From Actinacidiphila guanduensis (GTDB lineage Bacteria; Actinomycetota; Actinomycetes; Streptomycetales; Streptomycetaceae), in contig NZ_FNIE01000015.1 of the NCBI RefSeq assembly GCF_900103985.1, positions 110,586 to 174,585 on the forward strand: 64,000 bases of DNA. Reading direction: 5' to 3'. The position numbers were made by a program, and so were the translations under genes. Within the stretch, counting starts at the first letter, position 1, and every line of letters starts with the position of its first letter. Below, one piece after another: positions 8,849 through 17,555 of the stretch. Below the pieces are notes generated by a model that saw only the letters and a program-made list of their open reading frames with translations, did not search any database and had not been told where the DNA came from.

Positions 8849-8875
8849 GACCCCGGAACCGCCGGTTCCGGGGTC
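8849..8875 (+). terminator. 12-bp hairpin between precursor and export genes (terminator or attenuator)
   Basis: GACCCCGGAACC and GGTTCCGGGGTC form a perfect 12-bp stem with a GCC loop, 19 bases after the precursor stop. There is no U-run, which is usual in streptomycetes. Partial read-through would give high precursor and low transporter levels. Confidence 0.7.
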
Positions 8876-9041
8876 CGGCCGCGTCCGGCTCCGTCCGGCG
8901 CGACTCGCACGAGCCCGCGCCCACGCACGACCCGCACACCCGCGCACACCCGCGCGCAAATCCCGCACCTCAGGCCCCCGCACACCGCGCGGAACCCCCA
9001 CACCCGCAAGGCCCCCGGCGGACGGCTGAAGGAAAGGTCCC

Positions 9042-9848
9042 GTGCAGTTCCGGCAGAAGGCCCTCGCCAAGCTCCAGGCGCCCGAAGAACTCGACATCCC
9101 GGTCCGCCTCGCCCGCCCCCAGGGCCGGCTCGCGCTCGCCGTCACCGCGGCCGTGATGGCCGCCGCCGCCTTCTGGGCGGTCACCGGCACGATCTCCGCC
9201 AAGGTCGGCGTCCCCGGCATCCTCACCCGCGAGCAGGGCAGTTACGTCCTCCAGAGCCCGTACGCGGGCCAGGTCACCGCGGTGTACGCGCAGGAGGGCC
9301 AGTCGCTGCCGAGCGGCGCGAAGCTGCTCACCGTGCGCACGAGCCGCGCGGTGGAGACCGTCCGCACAGTGGCCGCAGGCCGGGTGACCGCGCTGACCGC
9401 GAAGATCGGGACCGTGGTCGCCACCGGCGCCGACCTCGCCACGCTGGAGCACGCCGACGCCCCCGACGACCCGCTGGTGGCCGTGCTGTACGCGCGCAGC
9501 GGCGACGCGTCCTCGATCGCGCCGGGCGCGAAGGTGGACCTGACCGTCCAGACCGTGCCCACCCAGCGGTTCGGCGTGCTGCGCGGCCGTGTCCTGGCGG
9601 TCGGCCGGGCGCCGCAGACGCAGGCCCAGATCAGCAGCTTCCTGGGCGACGCCCAGTTGGGCAGCCAGTTCTCCGCGAAGGGCCAACCCGTGCCGGTGGT
9701 CGTGCGGTTGGAGCGCGCGGCGGGCACGAAGTCGGGCTACCGGTGGTCGACGGCGGACGGGCCGCCGTATCCGATCGACTCCAGGACGCTGATCAGCGGG
9801 TCCGTCCACCTGGCCGCGCAGCACCCGGTCGACTGGATGCTGCCGTGA
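9042..9848 (+). CDS. HlyD-type membrane-fusion/adaptor protein of NHLM-class bacteriocin export
   Basis: A 268-residue accessory protein for peptide export. It has a short cytoplasmic N-terminus, one membrane segment (about 31-51) and an extracytoplasmic biotinyl-lipoyl-like barrel region (SPYAGQVTAVYAQEGQSLPSG and the second half-motif AAGRVTALTAKIGTVVATGA). This corresponds to the NHLM_micro_HlyD group, which is shorter than Gram-negative HlyD and lacks the long coiled coil. It starts with GTG behind GAAGGAAAGG. The stop overlaps the start of the next gene by four bases (GTGA), so the two are translationally coupled. It probably stabilises the ABC transporters or forms the outer path of the exporter through the thick cell wall. 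Confidence 0.85.
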   Translation: MQFRQKALAKLQAPEELDIPVRLARPQGRLALAVTAAVMAAAAFWAVTGTISAKVGVPGILTREQGSYVLQSPYAGQVTAVYAQEGQSLPSGAKLLTVRTSRAVETVRTVAAGRVTALTAKIGTVVATGADLATLEHADAPDDPLVAVLYARSGDASSIAPGAKVDLTVQTVPTQRFGVLRGRVLAVGRAPQTQAQISSFLGDAQLGSQFSAKGQPVPVVVRLERAAGTKSGYRWSTADGPPYPIDSRTLISGSVHLAAQHPVDWMLP

Positions 9849-12007
9849 GGGCGCGGCGGCAGCGGACGGTCCGCACGCCCGGCGTGCTGCAGATGGAGGC
9901 CGTGGAGTGCGGCGCCGCGGCGCTGGCCATGGTGCTCGGCCACTACGGCCGCCATGTGCCCCTGGAGGAGCTGCGGATCGCCTGCGGTGTCTCCCGCGAC
10001 GGCTCCAGGGCGAGCAACGTGCTCAAGGCGGCCCGCAGGTACCGGCTGGACGCCAAGGGCATGCAGATGGAGCCTGCCGCGCTGGCGCAGGTGCGCGCCC
10101 CGGCGATCCTGTTCTGGGAGTTCAACCACTTCGTGGTCTACGAGGGCACCGTGCGCCGCTTCGGCCGCCGCGGGGTGCGGCTCAACGACCCGGCTCGGGG
10201 GCGGCGGTTCGTCTCCGAGGAGGACTTCGACGCGAGCTTCACCGGTGTGGTGCTGACCTTCGCGCCGGGTCCCAGGTTCCGGCCCGGCGGGCGGCGGCCG
10301 GGGATCGCCGCCGCGCTGCCGGCCCGGCTGCGCGGCACCCGCGGCACGACGCTGGCCGCGCTCGCCGCCAGCTTCCTGCTGGTCGCCGTCGGGGTGGCGG
10401 TGCCCGCGGTCAGCCGCGCGTACATCGACACCTTCCTGTTCGGAGGGCGCACCTCGCTGCTGCCGGTGGTCTTCACCTCGATGGCCGTGCTGATCGCGCT
10501 GACCGCGGTGCTCACCTCGGTGCAGCAGGCCAATCTGCTGCGCGGGCGGGTGATCTCCTCCACGCTCGGCAGCGCCCGTTTCCTGCGCCATCTGCTGCGG
10601 CTGCCCGTCACGTTCTTCGCCCAGCGCAGCCCCGCCGACCTCGTCCAGCGGCTGCAGTCCAACGACTCGGTGGCCGAGACGCTGGCCCGCGACCTCGCCT
10701 CGGCGGGTGTGGACGCTGTGGTCGTCGTCATCTACGCGGTGCTGCTGTGGACGTACGACCCCCAACTGACGGTGATCGGGGTGCTGCTGGCGCTGCTGAA
10801 CGTCGTGGCGCTGCGGGTCGTGGCCCGGATCAGGAGCACCCGGGTGCACAAACTGCGGGCGGACGGGGCCCGGTTGACCAACACCGCCTACAGCGGGCTG
10901 CAGGTGATCGAGACGATGAAGGCCACCGGCGGCGAGAACGAGTTCTTCCGCCGCTGGGCCGGGCAGCACGCCGTCACGCTCGACGGCCAGCAGCGACTTG
11001 GGGTGCCGAGCGCGGCGCTCGCGGTCGTCGCGCCCACCCTCGCGGCGCTCAACAGCGCGCTGATCCTGCTGTTCGGCGGCGTGCGGGCGGTGGACGGGCA
11101 GATCTCGGTGGGGCTGCTCGTCGCGTTCCAGACGCTGGTGACCAGCTTCACCGCGCCGGTCGGCCGGCTGAGCGCGACGGCCGGCCGGGTGCAGGACTTC
11201 GCGGCGGACGTGGCGCGGCTGAAGGACGTCGAGCGCTTTCCCGCCGACCCGGCGCTCGTCCGGGACCGCCCGGGAGGCGTCCGCAGGCTGAGCGGTCATG
11301 TGGCGCTGGAGGGCGTCACCTTCGGCTACAGCCCGCTCGACGAGCCGCTGCTCACCGACTTCTCGCTGGAGGTCGGGCCGGGCCGGCAGGTCGCGCTCGT
11401 CGGCGGCTCGGGCAGCGGCAAGTCCACCGTCTCGCGGCTCATTTCGGGCCTCTACCGGCCGTGGGAGGGCGAGATCCGGATCGACGGGCAGCCGCTGGAC
11501 ACGCTGTCGCGCGGCTCGCTGGCCGCGTCGGTGTCCTTCGTGGACCAGGACGTCTTCCTCTTCGAGGGCACCGTCCGCGACAACGTGGCGCTGTGGGACC
11601 CGTCGATCCCCGACGAGGACGTGGTGGCCGCGCTCAGGGACGCCGCCGTGCACGACGCGGTTGCGCGTCGGCCCGGCGGCATCCACGCCCGGGTGGAGCA
11701 GGACGGCCGCAACTTCTCCGGCGGCCAGCGGCAGCGGCTGGAGATCGCCCGCGCGCTGGTCCGGCAGCCGAGCGTGCTGGTCCTGGACGAGGTGACCAGC
11801 GCCCTGGACGCCGAGACCGAACAGGTGATCATCGACAACCTGCGGCGGCGCGGCTGCGCCTGCGTGGTGATCGCGCACCGGCTGAGCACGGTCCGCGACA
11901 GCGACGAGATCGTGGTCCTGGACCGCGGCCGGGTCGTGGAGCGCGGCCGGCACGAGGACCTGCTGGCGGCCGGCGGGGCGTACGCCGACCTGGTCAGGGA
12001 GCGCTGA
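9845..12007 (+). CDS. Peptidase C39-containing ABC transporter (PCAT, NHLM ABC1 type)
   Basis: A 720-residue exporter that should cut the double-glycine leader from the 72-aa precursor and pump out the core. The N-terminal C39 peptidase has its triad in place: Cys22 (VECGAAALAM), His95 (FNHFVVYEG) and Asp115 (LNDPARG). A six-helix ABC membrane domain follows (about 160-440), then the nucleotide-binding domain with Walker A GGSGSGKS (520-527), signature FSGGQRQRLE (from 624) and Walker B VLVLDE (644-649). The GTG at 9845 is preferred over upstream in-frame codons because it overlaps the hlyD-like stop as GTGA and gives the normal distance to the catalytic Cys. The second ABC gene starts two bases after the stop. 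Confidence 0.92.
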   Translation: MRARRQRTVRTPGVLQMEAVECGAAALAMVLGHYGRHVPLEELRIACGVSRDGSRASNVLKAARRYRLDAKGMQMEPAALAQVRAPAILFWEFNHFVVYEGTVRRFGRRGVRLNDPARGRRFVSEEDFDASFTGVVLTFAPGPRFRPGGRRPGIAAALPARLRGTRGTTLAALAASFLLVAVGVAVPAVSRAYIDTFLFGGRTSLLPVVFTSMAVLIALTAVLTSVQQANLLRGRVISSTLGSARFLRHLLRLPVTFFAQRSPADLVQRLQSNDSVAETLARDLASAGVDAVVVVIYAVLLWTYDPQLTVIGVLLALLNVVALRVVARIRSTRVHKLRADGARLTNTAYSGLQVIETMKATGGENEFFRRWAGQHAVTLDGQQRLGVPSAALAVVAPTLAALNSALILLFGGVRAVDGQISVGLLVAFQTLVTSFTAPVGRLSATAGRVQDFAADVARLKDVERFPADPALVRDRPGGVRRLSGHVALEGVTFGYSPLDEPLLTDFSLEVGPGRQVALVGGSGSGKSTVSRLISGLYRPWEGEIRIDGQPLDTLSRGSLAASVSFVDQDVFLFEGTVRDNVALWDPSIPDEDVVAALRDAAVHDAVARRPGGIHARVEQDGRNFSGGQRQRLEIARALVRQPSVLVLDEVTSALDAETEQVIIDNLRRRGCACVVIAHRLSTVRDSDEIVVLDRGRVVERGRHEDLLAAGGAYADLVRER

Positions 12008-12008
12008 G

Positions 12009-14996
12009 GTGACCGAGGTGCGGCCGGGGCCCGCGGACCCGGTGCTGGACGCCATGGGCGCGCTCGGCCTGCCGGTGGCGCCGGCCGGCCGGCGCAGCCT
12101 GCCGCTGGAGGGCCCGCACGTGCTGTGGCTGGTCGCGGGTGGGGCGATGGACCTGTTCGCGGTGGACGCGGCGCAGCAGGGCCGCTGGCACTTCCTGGGC
12201 CGGCTCGGCACCGGCACGCTGCTGCTCGGTCCGGCCGCGGGCCCGCAGCACACCCTGGTCGGCCGCCCGTTGGAGGGCAGCGTGCTGCGCCGGATCGCGC
12301 TGCAGGAGCTGTTCGGCACCGGCTACGGCAACGAGGTCGCCTACGGCGGGGGTCACGGCGACGGCTCGGTGTACGGGGACGGTTCGGTGTACGGGACCGG
12401 GTACGGCGGCGGGGCCGGCCCCTGGGCCGACGGGTGGGCCGAGAGCAGCCAGGCGTGGGGCGGCGGCCCGCTGGAGAACGCCTTCGCCCGCGGCATCGGG
12501 CGCGGCCTGGCCGTCCTGTTCGACGCGCCGGTAGACGGCCGCGCGGTCCCGGGCGGCAGCGGGCAGGAGGGCGGCGGCCCGGCCGACGAGGGCATCTTGT
12601 GGATGCCGGTCGCGCCGGGCAGCGTGCGCTACGCCGACCCGTACGGCTACGGGTACGGCGCGAGCGCGAACGGGGACGCGTACCAGGCCGCCTACGGGGA
12701 CCTGCTGGTCGACGGCCGGATGTGGCGCAGCCTGGTGGACCAGCAGACCCGGCTGCTGCTCGCGCTGGACCGCTGGATCGAGAGCGCGGAGCAGGCGTAC
12801 GAGGACCGGGCCGCGGCCGGCATCAGGGCCGGCGAGCAGGTACGCGAGGAGGCAGACCACACGCTGCTGGCCTCGCTGGGCAAGCCGGGGGCCGGGCGGG
12901 CGGCGGGCGGTCGCGGGAGCGCGCGCGACGACGGCACGCTGCAGGCATGCCGTCTGGTCGCCGCCGCGGCCGGGATCGAACTCGACCTGACCGAAGGGGC
13001 GGTGGACGACCCGGACGGGGCGGACCGGATGGGCGCGGTCGAGCGGATCGCGGTTCGGGCGCGGGTGCGTACCCGTACGGTCCGGCTCGGCGGGCAGTGG
13101 TGGCGGGAGAACTCCGGTCCCCTGGTGGGTCATCGGGCAGCGAGCGGTGCCCCGGTCGCCCTGCTGTGGCGCCGCGGCGGGTACGAGGCGGTGACCCCGG
13201 CCACCGGCCGCCGCTCGCGCGTCGGCAGGGCGAACGCGGCCGAATTCGCGCCCAGCGCCGTGATGTTCTACCGGCCGCTGCCCGAAGAGCCCATGTCCGC
13301 CCGGCGGTTGCTCGCCTTCTGCCTGCGCGGCACCGGCGCCGACCTGCGCGCGCTGCTGCTGAGCGGGCTGGTCGCCGTCGGCCTCGGCACGCTGGTGCCG
13401 ATCGCCACCGGCCGGGTGCTCGGGGTGTACGTGCCGAACGCCGAGAGCAGCCTCATCGTGCAGACCGCGCTGGCGATCGTGGCCACCACGGTGGTGTCCA
13501 CCGCCTTCCTGCTGATGCAGAACACCGCGATCCTGCGGGTCGAGGGCCGGGTCGAGGCGACGCTGCAACCCGCGGTGTGGGACCGGCTGCTGAGCCTGCC
13601 GACGCGGTTCTTCGCCGAGCGCTCCACCGGGGAACTGGCGAGTGCGGCGATGGGCATCAGCGCGATCCGCAAGGTGCTGTCGGGGACCAGCTCGGTGATG
13701 GTGCAGGCGGGCGCGGTCGGCGCGGTGAACCTGGTGCTGCTGCTGTGGTACAGCGTGCCGATGGCGCTGGTGGCGCTCGCGGTCCTGGCCGTCATCGGGG
13801 CGGTCTTCCTCGGCCTGGGCTTCGCCCAACTGCGGTGGCAGCGGCAGCTGGTGGTGCTCACCAACAAGCTGAGCAACCTCGCCTTCCAGACGCTGCGCGG
13901 GCTGCCGAAGCTGCGGGTGTCGGCCTCGGAGAGCTTCGCCTACGCCGCCTGGGCCGGGCAGTTCGCGCGCAGCCGGGAGCTGCAGCAGCGGGTGGGCCGG
14001 ACGAAGAACCTCGTCACCGTCTTCACCTCGCTGTGCCTGCCGCTGTGCACGCTCACCACCTTCATGCTGCTGGCGGGCCCGGCCCGCGGTGCGCTCTCGC
14101 CGGGCGCCTTCCTCACGTTCACCACCGCGGTGACGATGATGCTGACCTCGGTGACGCAGCTGACCGGGGCGCTGCTGTCGGCCGCCGCGGTGCTGCCGTT
14201 GTTCGAGCAGGTCAAGCCCATTCTCGACGCGGCTCCCGAGGTGCGCGGCGGCAGCACCCGGCCCGGGGTGCTGTCCGGCGCGATCGAGGTCAGGAACCTG
14301 TCCTTCCGGTACGCCGACGACGCGCCGCTGGTGCTGGACGACGTCTCCTTCCAGGTGCGGCCGGGCGAGTTCACCGCGATCGTGGGCGCCAGCGGGTGCG
14401 GCAAGTCGACGCTGCTGCGGCTGCTCATCGGCTTCGACCGGCCGCTGTCCGGCGGGGTGCACTACGACGGCCAGGACCTCGCCGCGCTCGACCAGTCCGC
14501 GCTGCGCCGCCAGTGCGGGGTGGTGCTGCAGAACGCGCAGCCGCTCACCGGCTCGATCCTCGACTGCATCCGCGGCGCCGGCGCGTACACCCTGGAGGAG
14601 GCGTGGGCGGCGGCCGAACTGGCGGGCCTCGCCGAGGACATCAAGCAGATGCCGATGGGGATGCACACCGTGCTCTCCGACGGCGGCGGCGCCGTCTCGG
14701 GCGGTCAGCGGCAGCGGCTGATGATCGCCCAGGCGCTGATCCGCCGCCCGCGCATCCTCTTCTTCGACGAGGCCACCAGCGCGCTGGACAACGAGACGCA
14801 GCGCGTGGTGATGGACAGCACCCGCGCGCTGCGGGCCACGCGGATCGTGATCGCGCACCGGCTGTCCACGATCATGGACGCGGACCGGGTGATCGTGATG
14901 TCCGAGGGCCGCGTGGCCCAGCAGGGCCCCCCGTCCGACCTCCTCGCCGACACCGAGGGTCTGTTCCACCACCTGGTGCGCCGCCAACTGCACTGA
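12009..14996 (+). CDS. Second bacteriocin-export ABC transporter (NHLM ABC2 type)
   Basis: A 995-residue ABC transporter that accompanies C39-type exporters in NHLM systems. The first 330 residues are not transporter-like. They hold a sensor/cyclic-nucleotide-domain-like segment (GRWHFLGRLGTGTLLLGP), a Gly/Tyr-rich insert (about 103-150, with GDGSVYGDGSVYGTGYGGG), a second Tyr/Gly patch (about 207-232) and a conserved region ending in VMFYRPLP. The membrane domain spans about 440-720. The ATPase has Walker A GASGCGKS (793-800), signature VSGGQ (896-900) and Walker B ILFFDE (916-921). There is no C39 peptidase triad, so it probably works as a partner of the upstream transporter. GTG start two bases after the previous stop. 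Confidence 0.88.
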   Translation: MTEVRPGPADPVLDAMGALGLPVAPAGRRSLPLEGPHVLWLVAGGAMDLFAVDAAQQGRWHFLGRLGTGTLLLGPAAGPQHTLVGRPLEGSVLRRIALQELFGTGYGNEVAYGGGHGDGSVYGDGSVYGTGYGGGAGPWADGWAESSQAWGGGPLENAFARGIGRGLAVLFDAPVDGRAVPGGSGQEGGGPADEGILWMPVAPGSVRYADPYGYGYGASANGDAYQAAYGDLLVDGRMWRSLVDQQTRLLLALDRWIESAEQAYEDRAAAGIRAGEQVREEADHTLLASLGKPGAGRAAGGRGSARDDGTLQACRLVAAAAGIELDLTEGAVDDPDGADRMGAVERIAVRARVRTRTVRLGGQWWRENSGPLVGHRAASGAPVALLWRRGGYEAVTPATGRRSRVGRANAAEFAPSAVMFYRPLPEEPMSARRLLAFCLRGTGADLRALLLSGLVAVGLGTLVPIATGRVLGVYVPNAESSLIVQTALAIVATTVVSTAFLLMQNTAILRVEGRVEATLQPAVWDRLLSLPTRFFAERSTGELASAAMGISAIRKVLSGTSSVMVQAGAVGAVNLVLLLWYSVPMALVALAVLAVIGAVFLGLGFAQLRWQRQLVVLTNKLSNLAFQTLRGLPKLRVSASESFAYAAWAGQFARSRELQQRVGRTKNLVTVFTSLCLPLCTLTTFMLLAGPARGALSPGAFLTFTTAVTMMLTSVTQLTGALLSAAAVLPLFEQVKPILDAAPEVRGGSTRPGVLSGAIEVRNLSFRYADDAPLVLDDVSFQVRPGEFTAIVGASGCGKSTLLRLLIGFDRPLSGGVHYDGQDLAALDQSALRRQCGVVLQNAQPLTGSILDCIRGAGAYTLEEAWAAAELAGLAEDIKQMPMGMHTVLSDGGGAVSGGQRQRLMIAQALIRRPRILFFDEATSALDNETQRVVMDSTRALRATRIVIAHRLSTIMDADRVIVMSEGRVAQQGPPSDLLADTEGLFHHLVRRQLH

Positions 14997-15048
14997 GGCG
15001 CACGAGCTGTCCGCGGACGGGCACGCCGACCGTTCCGGTGACCGAGCC

Positions 15049-15065
15049 GGCCGGGCTTCCCGGCC
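15049..15065 (+). terminator. Short GC hairpin after the export operon
   Basis: GGCCGGG-CTT-CCCGGCC, 52 bases after the second ABC gene and before the convergent helix-turn-helix gene. Probable weak terminator. Confidence 0.45.
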
Positions 15066-15204
15066 ACCGGATCGCGCCAGTCCGGCGAGGTGGGGCGCCC
15101 GCCGGGCAGGACGGGACCGGAGCCGTCAGGCGCCGTAGTGGCGGCAGCGGAGGCCGCGCGGGCCGGGCGGCGGTTGCCGGAACCAGGCCCCCTGGCGTGA
15201 GCCG

Positions 15205-16170
15205 TCAGGCGCCCGAAGCGGCGGCCGCCAAGGCGTCCGGGCGGCGGCCGGTGAGGGTCGCGTGGACCAGGGCGCGGCCGCGGGCCGCCGTGCGGGCGCG
15301 TTCGGCGAGGGTGTCGGGGGGCACGGCGTCCAGGCCCGCGCAGGTGCGGCAGGTGCCCTCGTGCGGGATCGGGCGGGCGCAGCCCGCGCACTCGTGCCGG
15401 CGTGGCCGCGGCGGTGCGGTGAGCGGCTCCGATGCAGGGGGCAGCTTGCGGGTCAGGCGGTCGCGCAGCAACGCCGTCGCGCTGTGGACGCGTTCGGGCA
15501 GGCCGACCAGCAGGGCGGAGCCGAGGTCGCGGGGGCCGAGGCCGCGCTCCAGCCAGGGTGTCACCAGGGGCGCGAGCGCCAGGGCCTCCGCGGCGCCCAG
15601 GCGCAGACGGGGCTCGGCCGCGGTCACCTCGTGCAGCAGGGCCGCCGCCTCACCCGCCGCCGTGCCGGGCGGCACCCTGCCGGGCACAGGGGTGTTCCCG
15701 TCCGGTGGGGTCTCCCGCCTCCCGCCCGGTCGCGCACCCCTGGTGCCCCCGGCCGGTGTCCGCCGCGCGGGGAGGGAGGGTTCTTTCCCGCGGTCCTTTA
15801 CGGGGTGGGCGGCAGGGGCGCCGTCCGCCGGCCGGCCGGGGCCCGGAAGTACGGCACCCGGTCCCACCTGCGCGGCTGCGTACGGGGTGTCGTACACGTG
15901 GGCCTGGCTGACGAAGGTGCCGTCCGGCAGGCGCACCCGCTCGACGCGGTAGTACCCGGCGGCGGTCAGCTCGCGCAGGGCCTTGGCGACGGCCAGGCGC
16001 CCCTGCGGGCTGGTGTCGGCCATGCGGCGGCCGTCCTCGCGCCAGCCGTCGGGGCGGGAGAGGAGGTCGGCCAGCAGGCCCCGGGCGGTGTAGGACAGCC
16101 GCCGGTCCTGCAGCGCCGTGTTCGGCAGGACGGTGAAACCGCGCGTGTGGCGGCTACGATGGATGTGCAT
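15205..16170 (-). CDS. Winged-helix DNA-binding protein with C-terminal zinc-ribbon-like Cys cluster
   Basis: A 321-residue protein of a family common in streptomycetes as 'helix-turn-helix domain-containing protein'. The N-terminal 100 residues (FTVLPNTALQDRRLSYTARG, then a segment ending in LTAAGYYRVERVRLPDG) resemble replication-initiator/DnaD-type winged helices with a beta-wing. A low-complexity Pro/Gly linker (about 110-170) follows, then a helical region. Near the C-terminus sits a CAGC-x9-CRTC cluster that could bind zinc. No replication genes or plasmid features are nearby, so a role in regulation is as likely as replication. It converges on the export operon. RBS spacing is poor (AGGAG 13 bases before the ATG), so a slightly different start is possible. 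Confidence 0.75.
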   Translation of the reverse strand: MHIHRSRHTRGFTVLPNTALQDRRLSYTARGLLADLLSRPDGWREDGRRMADTSPQGRLAVAKALRELTAAGYYRVERVRLPDGTFVSQAHVYDTPYAAAQVGPGAVLPGPGRPADGAPAAHPVKDRGKEPSLPARRTPAGGTRGARPGGRRETPPDGNTPVPGRVPPGTAAGEAAALLHEVTAAEPRLRLGAAEALALAPLVTPWLERGLGPRDLGSALLVGLPERVHSATALLRDRLTRKLPPASEPLTAPPRPRRHECAGCARPIPHEGTCRTCAGLDAVPPDTLAERARTAARGRALVHATLTGRRPDALAAAASGA

Positions 16171-16315
16171 CGGGAGGTCTTGCTCCTGTGCCGGACCCCG
16201 GAGCGTTGGCGCGCTGCCGGGGTCACTCTATTGAGATCGGGTGTGACAGAACGTACCACGCGATTCGCCCAAGATCGACCGCCCTTGGATGCTTTCACGA
16301 GCCTCTGTCAAGGTC

Positions 16316-17389
16316 TCACTCGAAGAACTTCAGGCCCCATCCCGTGTTGCTCGTCGCGCCGGGGACGTTGGCGCGGGTGTAGGTCGTGTTGCCCCACCAG
16401 CAGAAGCTGCCGGTGAACCAGTAGCGGTTGGACCAGGAGTACGGCGTGCCCTTGGGGACCGCGGTGAACATCAGCGGGAAGGTCGGGCCCGCGGGCGGGC
16501 TGGTGTTGATGTCACCGTTGAGCAGGACGAAGCTGTGGCTGCCGGGGCCGTCCACATAAAGGGTCGGGTCCCAGCCGGACATCATCGTGTCCGCGTGCGA
16601 GCCGAAGAGGCAGCCGTTGGACTTGTACCAGTCCCACACGTAGGTGGGGTCGCCGCCCGCGCGCAGCCGCAGGTCGGCCATGCAGTACTGGTCGCTCCAG
16701 CTGCCGTTGGCCGAGTAGACGATGTGCAGCTGGCCGTTGGGGTCCTTGATCGCCGCGGGTGCCTCGTTGATGTACGGGTCGCCGACCACCCGCTCCCAGC
16801 TCTCGCGCGGCTGGGAGATGATGTAGCGCGCCCCGGTCGGGGTGGTGGGGCTGCTCATCCGGGCGAGGTAGAGGTTCTGCTCGACATTGGTGTCGCCCGC
16901 CCAGCCCGACCAGACGAACCAGCGCTGCCCGTTGAAGGTGAACATGTTCCCGTCGATGGCCCACTTGTCGTCGGGCAGGGCGAGTTCGGTCTCGGCGCCG
17001 TAGCCGCTGTCCGCGGTGGCCGAGCTGATCACGTACATCCGGTGGGCGGCGCCGGTGCCGGCGGTGAAGTAGATGTAGTAGCGCCCGCTGTCGACCACGA
17101 TCTCCGGCGCCCACACCTCGCCGCGGCCCTTGGTGTCCGACCACACCTTCTTCGCGGTCGCCGCGCCGAGCGCGCCGGTGGAGGACGCCTCCCGCACGGC
17201 GATGCCGCCGCCGGCGGACTCCGCGGAGATGTACGTGCTGCCGACCCGGATCACGCTGGGGTCCGCGTTATGGATCGTGGTCTGGTCCATGGGGGCGGCC
17301 GCCTGCGCGGGCCCGGGGCCCAGCAGCGACACCGCGGCGGCCACCGCGCCGCACAGGGCCAGGCCGTACCGGCCGCGCAGAAGCTTCAT
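16316..17389 (-). CDS. Secreted glycoside hydrolase family 43 enzyme
   Basis: A 357-residue exported five-bladed beta-propeller enzyme, probably an arabinosidase or xylosidase acting on plant hemicellulose or pectin side chains. A signal peptide ends near Ala31. The GH43 catalytic trio is visible: base Asp43 (NADPSVIRVGSTY), pKa-modulating Asp146 (WAIDGNMF) and acid Glu209 (YINEAPAAI). The protein contains only the catalytic domain. The ATG has TGAGGAGC upstream. It is divergent from the carboxypeptidase gene, with a strong palindrome in the shared intergenic region. Exact substrate cannot be told from the sequence. Confidence 0.88.
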   Translation of the reverse strand: MKLLRGRYGLALCGAVAAAVSLLGPGPAQAAAPMDQTTIHNADPSVIRVGSTYISAESAGGGIAVREASSTGALGAATAKKVWSDTKGRGEVWAPEIVVDSGRYYIYFTAGTGAAHRMYVISSATADSGYGAETELALPDDKWAIDGNMFTFNGQRWFVWSGWAGDTNVEQNLYLARMSSPTTPTGARYIISQPRESWERVVGDPYINEAPAAIKDPNGQLHIVYSANGSWSDQYCMADLRLRAGGDPTYVWDWYKSNGCLFGSHADTMMSGWDPTLYVDGPGSHSFVLLNGDINTSPPAGPTFPLMFTAVPKGTPYSWSNRYWFTGSFCWWGNTTYTRANVPGATSNTGWGLKFFE

Positions 17390-17468
17390 GGCTCCTCAGC
17401 ATCCCCAGTCGCTATGGACATGTCAATCATCGTGCGCCCCCCACGCGTCACCCACCCGTCACCGCCGC

Positions 17469-17488
17469 CCCCTTGAGCACTCAAGGGG
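17469..17488. promoter_or_regulatory. Palindrome CCCCTTGAG-CA-CTCAAGGGG between divergent genes
   Basis: A perfect 9-bp inverted repeat with a 2-base centre lies 80 bases upstream of the GH43 start and 67 bases upstream of the carboxypeptidase start. The tiny loop disfavours an RNA hairpin, so a dimeric DNA-binding protein is more likely. Confidence 0.45.
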
Positions 17489-17555
17489 CGGGCGGCATGC
17501 TGGGACGGCCGCGCCGCGGCTGGCATGGACCTGATGAGTCACGGAAGGACCACCG

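Noticed and set aside
8847..9029. 60-codon Arg/Pro-rich ORF between precursor and adaptor gene
   Set aside because: Begins inside the hairpin, has no RBS and reads as low-complexity sequence.
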